Below are positions 25,850 to 32,421 of a stretch of 32,421 nt of DNA, piece by piece; the stretch's first letter is position 1, and every line of letters starts with the position of its first letter. The stretch covers positions 1-32,421 of the forward strand of contig WQVX01000017.1 of NCBI GenBank assembly GCA_009785615.1, given 5' to 3'. The notes beneath the pieces are model-generated. The model worked only from the letters and a program-made list of their open reading frames with translations, made no database searches and was not told where the DNA came from. This stretch comes from Defluviitaleaceae bacterium. GTDB lineage: Bacteria; Bacillota; Clostridia; Lachnospirales; WQUN01. The position numbers and the translations under genes were made by a program.

Positions 25850-25906
25850 TTTTTCAATATCCAATTACTAATTTTTGGATTAATGTTAAGTAGTTAGTGA
25901 ATATTT

Positions 25907-25942
25907 AGGGTGCTATTCTAATCTACAATTAAATAGCACCCT
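25907..25942. terminator. Hairpin between peptidase and lipoprotein genes
   Basis: A perfect 11-bp stem AGGGTGCTATT/AATAGCACCCT (25907-25917 with 25932-25942). It has no U-run on the plus strand, so it may slow but not fully stop transcription into the lipoprotein gene. Confidence 0.5.
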
Positions 25943-25971
25943 AAAACTATAGAAGAAATGGAGATAGCTTT

Positions 25972-27090
25972 ATGAAAATAAAATTTACAGCTATTTGTAC
26001 ATTGGTATCTCTAATAGGCTTGTTTATTGCTTGTAACAATCCCGGAGTTTCACAAATGACTTCAACTTCATTTGAACTGATAGAATTGGAGTTTTTACTA
26101 GAAGAAAAGCGAATGTTTGCCGCAGTGTTACTTGAAGATAGTATAATTTTTGCAGGAAATGATACCGGTCCAAACAGTGGCATAAATAACAGGATTTATT
26201 ATAGATATTACTTTGAATCATCATCATTTGTTAAAATTGGCACTTTTAACAATTTTTTTATGTCAACGGGAGATTATGTTATACTTGATAATATGATATT
26301 TTTTGACGCTACTCTTGTTGATAGTAACTATGGAAATTTTATAAATGTTATTTTCAAAATTGATTTAGAGCATAATACATTGATTCGTCGTTTTGAAGAT
26401 GTGGTGTCAAACCCTCTATTTCATATTGCGCCTTTTGATGGTGGACTGATTTCTCTAAAAAGCAAAACCACAGAAGGGTCTTATGTGAGCTATTTAGAAA
26501 CATTTAAATTTGAAACAAATATGACAGAAATTATATCTGAGTTAATTATGAATGCAGACGCCGGTGAAGGCTTTGAGTATTTAGTGCATACAACATATAA
26601 TGGCAAAACTTATGTTATGTATAGTGTCATAGGTGGCAATGAAGCGGCAATGATACGAGTGTATGGGGAAAATATGAACATACTTAGAAGCATTAGTCTT
26701 GGAGAATCAGAGCAGTATATTATGGCGAATCGTCCGCATACAATTAGAGTTTTTGGGGATTATGTCTACATTCTAAATTATTCCATGCGAAGCTTTATTG
26801 GTAAAATCGAATCAGATAATAGTCTTTCATCTTTGCACTTGGGCAGATTAGCATTTGCACCAAATTCTAACAACACATCTAATATTCAATTGTTTTTTGA
26901 GCGTGATAGTGCCAATGTTGTGCTATTGGATACAAATACCGGGCTGCTACATGAAATCACAGTAGATTTGGATGATGGATACAGTCTGCTTTATATCAAA
27001 ACCAACGGAAATACAGCCTTTATTTGCCTAATATCAGAAGATATGGCGTTTGAAAACTACAGATATTTTTTAACAAATTTTACAATTTAG
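25972..27090 (+). CDS. Lipoprotein of unknown function
   Basis: The 372-residue protein has a lipoprotein signal (LIGLFIAC, lipid-modified Cys21), so it should be anchored to the outer side of the membrane. The rest is rich in short beta strands with repeated bulky residues (for example MFAAVLLEDSIIFAGND, TYVMYSVIGGNEAAMIRVYG and IRVFGDYVYILNYS), in spacing that fits a beta-propeller-like sensor or binding fold. No named family is recognised. It follows the cysteine peptidase gene with a hairpin between, and the pair may be functionally linked. Confidence 0.7.
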   Translation: MKIKFTAICTLVSLIGLFIACNNPGVSQMTSTSFELIELEFLLEEKRMFAAVLLEDSIIFAGNDTGPNSGINNRIYYRYYFESSSFVKIGTFNNFFMSTGDYVILDNMIFFDATLVDSNYGNFINVIFKIDLEHNTLIRRFEDVVSNPLFHIAPFDGGLISLKSKTTEGSYVSYLETFKFETNMTEIISELIMNADAGEGFEYLVHTTYNGKTYVMYSVIGGNEAAMIRVYGENMNILRSISLGESEQYIMANRPHTIRVFGDYVYILNYSMRSFIGKIESDNSLSSLHLGRLAFAPNSNNTSNIQLFFERDSANVVLLDTNTGLLHEITVDLDDGYSLLYIKTNGNTAFICLISEDMAFENYRYFLTNFTI

Positions 27091-27112
27091 CATTAATAAA
27101 AATTTCAACCCA

Positions 27113-27141
27113 TTGCACAATTCCTACAAAAAGGCTATGAT
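27113..27141 (+). promoter_or_regulatory. Promoter immediately ahead of the MATE gene
   Basis: TTGCAC (27113-27118) and TATGAT (27136-27141) are 17 bases apart. The -10 ends only 9 bases before the ATG at 27151, so the transcript would start within a few bases of the start codon. Confidence 0.5.
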
Positions 27142-27150
27142 AATAGTATT

Positions 27151-28551
27151 ATGGGAATTAAAAACATTTTTTCAACAAAAAACATGGTAAAAGAAAGCTT
27201 TATTATAGGAGACATCCCATCCAACCAAAAGGCTTACGGGACTTGTTTGCGTATCGCTTTGCCTTCTGTAATAGAGCTTGTCTCTATGTCCATCATAATG
27301 ATGTTTAGTACGGCTATGGTAGGAAATTTAGGTTCGGAAGCTTTAACTGCGGTGGGGCTGGTTTCTCAGCCAAGAATGGTATTTACGTCCCTGTTTTTTG
27401 CTCTTAACGTGGGTGTAACAGCCGTGGTGTCAAGAAGGCGAGGCCAAGGCGACCAAAGATCCGCCAGGATATGCCTGCGGCAAGCTATATTGCTTGCTTT
27501 TCTGATTAGTATAGTTATGACTATACTTGCGGTAATTTCGGCTCGCCCTATGATGCAATTTGCCGGTGCCCAATGGGACACAATAGATCCGGCAACGTCC
27601 TATTTTCGCATAGTCAGCTTTGCTTTGCCTTTTAACGCACTTTCTATGACTATCAGTGCCGCACAGCGAGGCATAGGCAATACAAGAGTAACCATGGTAG
27701 TTAATATTTGGGCAAATATTGTAAATGTAGTTTTGCACTTTCTTTTAGTAGAAGGCAATTTGGGATTTCCTGCACTGGGGGTTGATGGTGCTGCTATTGC
27801 TGTACTTGTTAGCGGGATTGTTGGCGCACTTTTGGCTATTGGATCAGTTTTATCAAAAGATGCATACTTAAAGGTATCGTGGAAGGATAGATGGTACCCA
27901 AATTTGCCTATGATAAAGAGTATTTCTAAAATCGGAGGCAATTCTATATTTGAGCAATTGTGCCTGCGCATTGGCTTTTTTGGATACGCTATAATAATTG
28001 CAAGCTTGGGTACAGATGCATTTGCTGCTCATAATATAGCTATGCAAATGATGCATTTATCATTTACTTTTGCGGATGGAATAGCTGTTGCTGCAACAGG
28101 GCTGGTGGGTCAGCAGCTAGGTGCCGGCCGTCCTGATATCTCTATTATGTACGGCAAAATTGGGCAACGTCTTGCGTTTATTGCTTCTGTATTTTTAGTT
28201 ATATTCACTATCACTACCCGTTATTGGTTCTCCGGCATTTTCCTGGATGATCAACATATCATCGAAGAAAGTGCAAGACTGCTTTTAATATTAGCAATTA
28301 TAATACCTATCCAGACATCACAATTGATATTGGCAGGTTGTTTGCGTGGAGCAGGGGACACTAAATTTGTAGCTTTTACCATGTTGTTAAGCGTAGCTTT
28401 GGCTAGACCTCTTATCAGCTTGTTATTAGTATTTGGCTTTAATATGGGTCTTACAGGTGCTTGGTATACCATGATTATAGACCAGGGGATAAGGCTTGTT
28501 ATGTTATATGGTCGCTTTGTTAAAGGAAAGTGGACGGAAATTAAAATATGA
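27151..28551 (+). CDS. MATE-family efflux transporter
   Basis: The 466-residue protein is a multidrug/cation antiporter-type membrane protein with about 12 predicted spans in two similar halves (for example IELVSMSIIMMFSTAMVGNL in the first and FEQLCLRIGFFGYAIIIASL in the second). The family features ALTAVGLVSQP, AAQRGIGNTR and LAGCLRGAGDTKF are present. No good ribosome site lies before the ATG and a promoter ends just upstream. The next gene overlaps its stop as ATGA. Substrate cannot be told from sequence. Confidence 0.9.
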   Translation: MGIKNIFSTKNMVKESFIIGDIPSNQKAYGTCLRIALPSVIELVSMSIIMMFSTAMVGNLGSEALTAVGLVSQPRMVFTSLFFALNVGVTAVVSRRRGQGDQRSARICLRQAILLAFLISIVMTILAVISARPMMQFAGAQWDTIDPATSYFRIVSFALPFNALSMTISAAQRGIGNTRVTMVVNIWANIVNVVLHFLLVEGNLGFPALGVDGAAIAVLVSGIVGALLAIGSVLSKDAYLKVSWKDRWYPNLPMIKSISKIGGNSIFEQLCLRIGFFGYAIIIASLGTDAFAAHNIAMQMMHLSFTFADGIAVAATGLVGQQLGAGRPDISIMYGKIGQRLAFIASVFLVIFTITTRYWFSGIFLDDQHIIEESARLLLILAIIIPIQTSQLILAGCLRGAGDTKFVAFTMLLSVALARPLISLLLVFGFNMGLTGAWYTMIIDQGIRLVMLYGRFVKGKWTEIKI

Positions 28552-28733
28552 TTGATAAAGCTGATAAAAGTTTTAAAGTGGGTGATATTGCCTATATGAA
28601 AAAAGCCCATCCATGCGGAAGTCATGAATGGGAAATTTTGCGTGTAGGCATGGAGTTTCGTATCCGATGTATGAAATGTGCGCATTTTGTTACGTTGTCC
28701 AGATCAAAATTCGAGAAAAATGTAAAAATTTGA
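28548..28733 (+). CDS. DUF951 family protein
   Basis: The 61-residue protein matches the DUF951 family of Firmicutes: FKVGDIAYMKKAHPCGSHEW, then ILRVGMEFRIRCMKCAHFV. The HPCGS, CMKC and SRSKFEK positions are the conserved ones. The two Cys of CxxC and nearby Cys/His suggest a small metal-binding or nucleic-acid-binding beta protein, but the role is not known. Its ATG overlaps the MATE stop, so translation is coupled. Confidence 0.88.
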   Translation: MIDKADKSFKVGDIAYMKKAHPCGSHEWEILRVGMEFRIRCMKCAHFVTLSRSKFEKNVKI

Positions 28734-28764
28734 TTTCCGGATTTGATTTCCAAAAAGGTTCCTC

Positions 28765-28792
28765 TAAAGTATTCACAATACCGGTACGATAA
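28765..28792 (+). promoter_or_regulatory. Possible flagellar-sigma (sigma-28/sigma-D) promoter
   Basis: TAAA (28765-28768) and TACGATAA (28785-28792) are 16 bases apart, close to the sigma-28 pattern TAAA-N15-GCCGATAA. It lies 44 bases upstream of the FliD-like gene. No equally good sigma-A promoter is seen in that gap. One site is weak evidence. Confidence 0.35.
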
Positions 28793-28836
28793 AATTTTAG
28801 AAGCATTTTGCTTACATTTTGAGAGGAGTTGACGCT

Positions 28837-30117
28837 ATGCCCATAAATACAAACTTTAGATTACCGCCTTCAATGGCAAATGTAAACCCGGGGTTAAACC
28901 CGCTTATCCCTTCTTCCCCGGGAGGATCCGCAGACACGGGTTCTATGATTAATCAATTGGTTACTACATCTGTAACATTTTTGTCTCTTGCCGGGTCAAG
29001 AGCGCAAAATTTACAAACAAGTTTTACAAATCTGGCAGGGGCTTTTGGTAGCAGAGTTGCCCATTCAAGTAATTCAAGCAGATTGGAAATACGCTCATTT
29101 AATGCGCAAAATTTGCAAAACACAACTGTTTTGATTAATCAAGTAGCTGTATCCCAAAGAAATGAAGGAAATCCTTTAAACTCTAATACAGTAATTGAAT
29201 TTGATGAAGATTTTGACGGGGTTTTCAAATTTGAGGTAGAAGTTAATGGTAATACTCATCAACTTTCGTTTACAGTAGAAGGTGATTTGACACATAACGG
29301 CCTTCAACAACATATGCTCGCTGCTATAAACGGAGCCGGTTTAGGAATTAACGCTACAATTACTACAACTGAAAGCGGAGTAACCGGTACACTAAACCTA
29401 CAATCAACCACCACCGGTGCCGGTGAAGATGGACAACCCGGGTTTGCAATTAGGGATGTAACCGGCAATGCTGTAGCTATTACCGGCGCAGATACCATTG
29501 CACGTGATGGACTAGATGCAATATTCTCAGTAAATGGCGGCGAACAGCAAACTAGCGCAACAAATGATATTAGTTTACCCGGTGGACTCAACGTAAGGCT
29601 ACATACTGCCTCAACAGAGCCGGTAACAATATCATCAGGAAATAATGTAGCACCGGTTAGAAACAATCTGCATCAGATGATATCTGATTATAATAGATTA
29701 TTAGATCTTGCCAGAAGCAATTCCGGTGACAGAGCTACAAGAATGCTGGCAAGGGATATAGAAAATGCTGCCCGTGCAAACAGAAGAGACCTGGAAAGTA
29801 TCGGAATAAGTTTTGACCGTGATGGTTTTCTTGTGGTTAATGATAGCAGATTAAACCAAGCAATAGAAAATGGTAATGCTGAAAGATTACTTACCGGTAA
29901 CGGTAGGCTTTCACGGAGTTTTATTGGCAGACTGGATAGAATATCAAATAGTGTGCTTAGGAATCCAATGCGCCATGTAAGCCCTCATGTAAGCAGATTA
30001 CCCGGCTTTAATGCTGCAATGAACGCTGTTAATTCAAATAATAGAAATAACGCAAGGCAAGCAACACCATTTAGTGCTTACGAACAAAATGATCTTATGC
30101 TTAACTTTTTTAATTAG
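28837..30117 (+). CDS. FliD-like (flagellar cap/hook-associated type 2-like) protein
   Basis: The 426-residue protein has helical ends and a beta-rich middle, like flagellar axial proteins. Residues about 225-285 resemble the flagellin hook IN motif and FliD core (DAIFSVNGGEQQTSATNDIS, then LNVRLHTASTEPVTISS), followed by LHQMISDYNRLLDLAR. Further on, DLESIGISFDRDGFLVVNDSR matches the FliD statement of a helix and short strand before the C-terminal coiled part. No signal peptide, as expected for a flagellar export substrate. The start follows AGAGGAG. No other flagellar gene is in the window, so it may be an orphan or a relative with another surface role. Confidence 0.6.
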   Translation: MPINTNFRLPPSMANVNPGLNPLIPSSPGGSADTGSMINQLVTTSVTFLSLAGSRAQNLQTSFTNLAGAFGSRVAHSSNSSRLEIRSFNAQNLQNTTVLINQVAVSQRNEGNPLNSNTVIEFDEDFDGVFKFEVEVNGNTHQLSFTVEGDLTHNGLQQHMLAAINGAGLGINATITTTESGVTGTLNLQSTTTGAGEDGQPGFAIRDVTGNAVAITGADTIARDGLDAIFSVNGGEQQTSATNDISLPGGLNVRLHTASTEPVTISSGNNVAPVRNNLHQMISDYNRLLDLARSNSGDRATRMLARDIENAARANRRDLESIGISFDRDGFLVVNDSRLNQAIENGNAERLLTGNGRLSRSFIGRLDRISNSVLRNPMRHVSPHVSRLPGFNAAMNAVNSNNRNNARQATPFSAYEQNDLMLNFFN

Positions 30118-30170
30118 GTTTCTTGTATAATTGGGCAATGTCAGATTTACGTGAAAATTTTGTGCCATCC

Positions 30171-30211
30171 AATAAAGGGGCTGTCTTAAATTATAAGACA
30201 GCCCCTTTATT
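30171..30211. terminator. Perfect 18-bp bidirectional terminator
   Basis: A perfect 18-bp stem (30171-30188 with 30194-30211) with a 5-nt loop contains GGGGCTGTCTTA and its complement, flanked by AATAAA/TTTATT. It lies between the convergent FliD-like and LRR genes. Similar GGGGCTGTCT palindromes are common near insertion-sequence ends, so an IS scar is an alternative. Confidence 0.8.
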
Positions 30212-30249
30212 AGAGGGCTTATTTTTTTGGAAAAATTTTGTTTAAAGGT

Positions 30250-31089
30250 TTATATCCTGCGATTTAATGGCCTGCCGGAAACATTTGGCACATGCTCCAC
30301 CGGTATCCAGTTACTGATTTGGTTTCTCTCCAAGTACAAAGTAGTCAAATTAGTAAGGTTGGATAGTGTTTTCAAATTGCTGATCTTGTTGCTGCTCAAG
30401 CCCAGCTCAGTCAAATTAGTAAGGTTTGATAGTGTTTTCAAATCACTGATTTGGTTGCCCCGCAAGTACAGCTCAGTCAAATTTGTGAGGTTGGATAGTG
30501 GTGTCAAATCGCTGATTTTGTTGCGCCCCATGGACAGCCTAGTCAATTTTTTAAGGTTGGACAGTGGTGTCAAATCGCTGATTTTGTTGCGCCACAAGTA
30601 CAAAGTAGCCAAATTAATGAGGTTGGATAGTGGTGTCAAATCGCTGATTTTGTTGCCGCTCAAGTACAAAGTAGTCAAATTTGTGAGGTTGGATAGTGGT
30701 GTCAAATCGCTGATTTGATTACGCCACAAGTACAAAGTAGTCAAATTTGTAAGATTGGATAGTGGTGTCAAATCGCTGATTTGATTACGCCACAAGTACA
30801 AAGTAGTCAAATTTGTGAGGTTGGATAGTGGTGTCAAATCACTGATTTTGTTACCACTCAAGTTCATCCATGTCAAATTTGTCATATAGCTTAGTGGAAC
30901 GATATCTTTATCTAATAATCCTTTATTGCTCAAGTTCAATTCTGTCAAAGAAGTTTTAAATCGCTCTCCTCTTATAGTTATATATCGTGGACACCTATTT
31001 CTATCAACTATACGCTTTCTTAAATTAGCAAATTCATCTTTAAGCATAGCTATAAGTATAGCGGCAATCCCCATTATTTCAGCTCTCAT
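30250..31089 (-). CDS. Leucine-rich repeat protein, internalin-like repeats
   Basis: The 279-residue protein has a short hydrophobic segment near its start (MGIAAILIAML, residues 6-16), a basic stretch, then eight 22-residue leucine-rich repeats (residues 82-257) of the form ISDLTPLSNLTNLTTLYLWRNQ-like (split here as ISDLTPLSNL and TNLTTLYL), with half-repeats at both ends. Such 22-residue repeats form a curved protein-binding surface, as in internalins. The hydrophobic segment is too short to be a sure signal peptide, and there is no wall anchor, so location is uncertain. The start at 31089 follows GGGAGGG, the same GGGAGGGTTTTT start context as the Met-rich microprotein at 11069. Confidence 0.8.
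   Translation of the reverse strand: MRAEIMGIAAILIAMLKDEFANLRKRIVDRNRCPRYITIRGERFKTSLTELNLSNKGLLDKDIVPLSYMTNLTWMNLSGNKISDLTPLSNLTNLTTLYLWRNQISDLTPLSNLTNLTTLYLWRNQISDLTPLSNLTNLTTLYLSGNKISDLTPLSNLINLATLYLWRNKISDLTPLSNLKKLTRLSMGRNKISDLTPLSNLTNLTELYLRGNQISDLKTLSNLTNLTELGLSSNKISNLKTLSNLTNLTTLYLERNQISNWIPVEHVPNVSGRPLNRRI
30319..30846 (-). repeat. Eight 66-bp tandem repeats coding for LRR units
   Basis: The eight units are in frame and differ mostly at a few codons. The first two (residues 82-103 and 104-125) give identical protein and nearly identical DNA, which points to recent duplication or conversion. Such arrays often change in copy number. Confidence 0.85.
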
Positions 31090-31226
31090 AAAAACCCTCC
31101 CAAGTTTTTCAAACAGTATTATGTATATTTAAGTATCAAATGATATTAATTTGTTTCATTATATCAGATTCAATCATAATTAGCATAGGTATCTCCAATT
31201 CGTAAAAGACATAGCAAACCATACTA

Positions 31227-31255
31227 TTGAGCGAGAGGAAAGCCTATGGTATACT
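31227..31255 (+). promoter_or_regulatory. Promoter of the Rpn-family gene
   Basis: TTGAGC (31227-31232) and TATACT (31250-31255) are 17 bases apart, with TG one base before the -10. It lies 33 bases upstream of the TTG start at 31289. Confidence 0.6.
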
Positions 31256-31288
31256 TGAAAAAAGACATAAGCTGGACAGGGGGCTATT

Positions 31289-32248
31289 TTGAAGAAAAAG
31301 ACTGAGGCAGAACTTGCCACCATGCATGTCTATCTGGATGAAGATAAAAAGGCTCTCATTAAGCAAGAATACGGCATTGATGTAGATAGCGAATTATTTG
31401 ACCCTCGCCTGGATTTTGTATCTAAGCGCATCCTTGCTGCTGACACCGAAGAATCCAAAAAGGCACTCGTTTCATTCCTTAACGCAGCATTGAAGCTGAA
31501 AAACAAAAAAAGAGTTGTTAAGGTTCTAAATCCGGTAACTACAGTAGAAAGTTCAAGTCATAAAAAATCCATTTTTGATGTTCGAGTGGAGTTTTTGGAT
31601 GGCTCGGAGGCCATAATAGAAATAGAGTTTCGGAAGAAGGACGACTTCAAAAGGCGCAGTCAATTTTTGATTTCACGGTCTTATGCCAGCCAGGATATAG
31701 CCGGAAAGACATATGATGCCTTGGATAAACGCTATATCGTTTGTGTGCTGAATTACACGTTGCTTGATGATGAAGAGGACGATGATTTCTACCGGGATTA
31801 TATGTACCGTGACAGGAAAGGCAGACCGCTAACAGATGACCTGAATATCATTTTTGTAGAACTTACGAAACTGGATGATTTGCTTAAAAAACCTGTTAAC
31901 AAGCTTACGCCGATTGAATGTTGGGCATTGTTTTTCCGACACTCCACTGATAAAGATAAAAGGGAATTGTTAAGCCAAATAATAGAAAAGGAAGAAGGGA
32001 TAAAGGTGGCTACACAAATACTTCAAACGATAAGCCAAAATAAAGAAGAACGAAGAGCATATGAGGAACAACTTATATTTGAACTTGATCAGCGTTCGGA
32101 AGTTGCTAATGCGAGGAAACAAGGTATAGAGCAAGGAGCTAAAGCCAAAGAAATAGAAATTGCTAAAGGCTTGAAACTAGACAATGTACCTTTTAGTGTT
32201 ATCGTAAAAAACACCACCCTTACACTTCGAGAAATTGAAGCACTTTAA
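31289..32248 (+). CDS. Rpn-family PD-(D/E)XK nuclease / putative transposase
   Basis: The 319-residue protein matches the PD-(D/E)XK nuclease family transposases (recombination-promoting nucleases). The N-terminal signature DPRLDFVSKRILA (38-50) is clear. The catalytic core reads IFDVRVEFLDGSEAIIEIEF, giving Asp97, Glu111 and Glu113; the family usually has E-x-Q at the last two positions, so Glu113 replaces Gln. The C-terminal third is charged and helical, with EQGAKAKEIEIAKGLK, as usual for the family. The start is TTG 31289 with AGGGGG six bases upstream; ATG 31322 would cut into the conserved N-terminus. Such genes occur in many copies and are thought to move or promote recombination. Confidence 0.82.
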   Translation: MKKKTEAELATMHVYLDEDKKALIKQEYGIDVDSELFDPRLDFVSKRILAADTEESKKALVSFLNAALKLKNKKRVVKVLNPVTTVESSSHKKSIFDVRVEFLDGSEAIIEIEFRKKDDFKRRSQFLISRSYASQDIAGKTYDALDKRYIVCVLNYTLLDDEEDDDFYRDYMYRDRKGRPLTDDLNIIFVELTKLDDLLKKPVNKLTPIECWALFFRHSTDKDKRELLSQIIEKEEGIKVATQILQTISQNKEERRAYEEQLIFELDQRSEVANARKQGIEQGAKAKEIEIAKGLKLDNVPFSVIVKNTTLTLREIEAL

Positions 32249-32317
32249 TTTCAATACTTAAAAATCAAATATATAGGTATCTCATATGTATTAAAATAAA
32301 CTTACTATCTAAAACAC

Positions 32318-32350
32318 AAAACCCCGAAACATTAAATTTTCGGGGTTTTT
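32318..32350 (+). terminator. Rho-independent terminator of the Rpn-family gene
   Basis: AAAACCCCGAAA (32318-32329) pairs with TTTCGGGGTTTT (32338-32349), 12 bp, and continues into a T-run. It lies 70 bases after the stop. Confidence 0.85.
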
Positions 32351-32392
32351 CTGTAACAAATTTTTAACACTAAAATATATGGAAAAAAACAC

Positions 32393-32421
32393 TTGAAAGA
32401 TCCTGTGGAAGATGGTAGTAT
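32393..32421 (+). promoter_or_regulatory. Promoter at the window edge
   Basis: TTGAAA (32393-32398) and TAGTAT (32416-32421) are 17 bases apart, with TG one base before the -10. It ends at the last base of the window; its gene lies outside. Confidence 0.4.

Noticed and set aside
30227-30718. 163-codon plus-strand frame with repeats
   Set aside because: Antisense shadow of the LRR repeat array; the minus strand has the ribosome site and a clear LRR product.
30319-30846. CRISPR array
   Set aside because: The repeats are contiguous 66-bp coding units without unique spacers.

Overview
The window reads as AT-rich chromosomal DNA of an anaerobic clostridial Firmicute, most like Lachnospirales/Eubacteriales. 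The basis is strong GGAGG ribosome sites, sigma-A type promoters with 17-nt spacers, pyruvate:ferredoxin oxidoreductase, the HisZ-dependent histidine route, a DUF951 protein, a VanW/YoaR-type wall protein and an Rpn-type nuclease. The species cannot be named from sequence alone. No rRNA, tRNA or CRISPR array was seen.

Layout. 1-890: tail of an SH3-like protein, then a stand-alone TipAS domain protein followed by a very structured 120-nt element. 896-5056 (minus): asnB, an rluB-type pseudouridine synthase and gap, with one small doubtful plus-strand ORF. 5057-5432: divergent promoter region of gap and nifJ, holding a hairpin repeat. 5433-10959 (plus): nifJ (PFOR), hisZ, and a hisB that has lost a conserved metal-ligand position and its C-terminal loop. 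11012-13884 (plus): a Met/Leu-rich microprotein whose ribosome site is buried in a hairpin, a 130-residue helical protein, and a 637-residue regulator made of two HTH-TPR modules. 13892-15667 (minus): a collagen-like protein with YadA-type repeats and a phage-type Peptidase_G2 chaperone. 15870-18918: tatD tail to tail with a coupled glmM-birA pair. 19097-23115 (plus): an acidic-linker protein, a VanW protein, a small membrane protein and a TIM-barrel protein.

23188-24428 is an insertion-sequence graveyard: an IS3-family element (minus strand) apparently split by an ISAs1-family remnant that itself joins an IS5-type fragment. 24925-28733 (plus): a secreted C39-like cysteine peptidase behind a near-consensus promoter, a lipoprotein, a MATE exporter that may be leaderless, and a coupled DUF951 protein. 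28837-30117: an orphan FliD-like protein with a possible flagellar-sigma promoter. 30250-31089 (minus): a leucine-rich repeat protein with eight 66-bp repeats. 31289-32248 (plus): an Rpn-family nuclease, then a terminator and a promoter at the window edge.

How it fits together. The housekeeping part covers glycolysis and pyruvate oxidation (gap, nifJ), amino-acid synthesis (asnB, hisZ, hisB), wall precursor supply (glmM, VanW) and cofactor attachment (birA). The accessory part is dominated by surface or secreted proteins. The most unusual signals are the hairpin family with a constant 11-nt loop and changing stems (three copies), the three-way-junction element at 716-835, the Met-rich microprotein with its hidden ribosome site, and the altered HisB.
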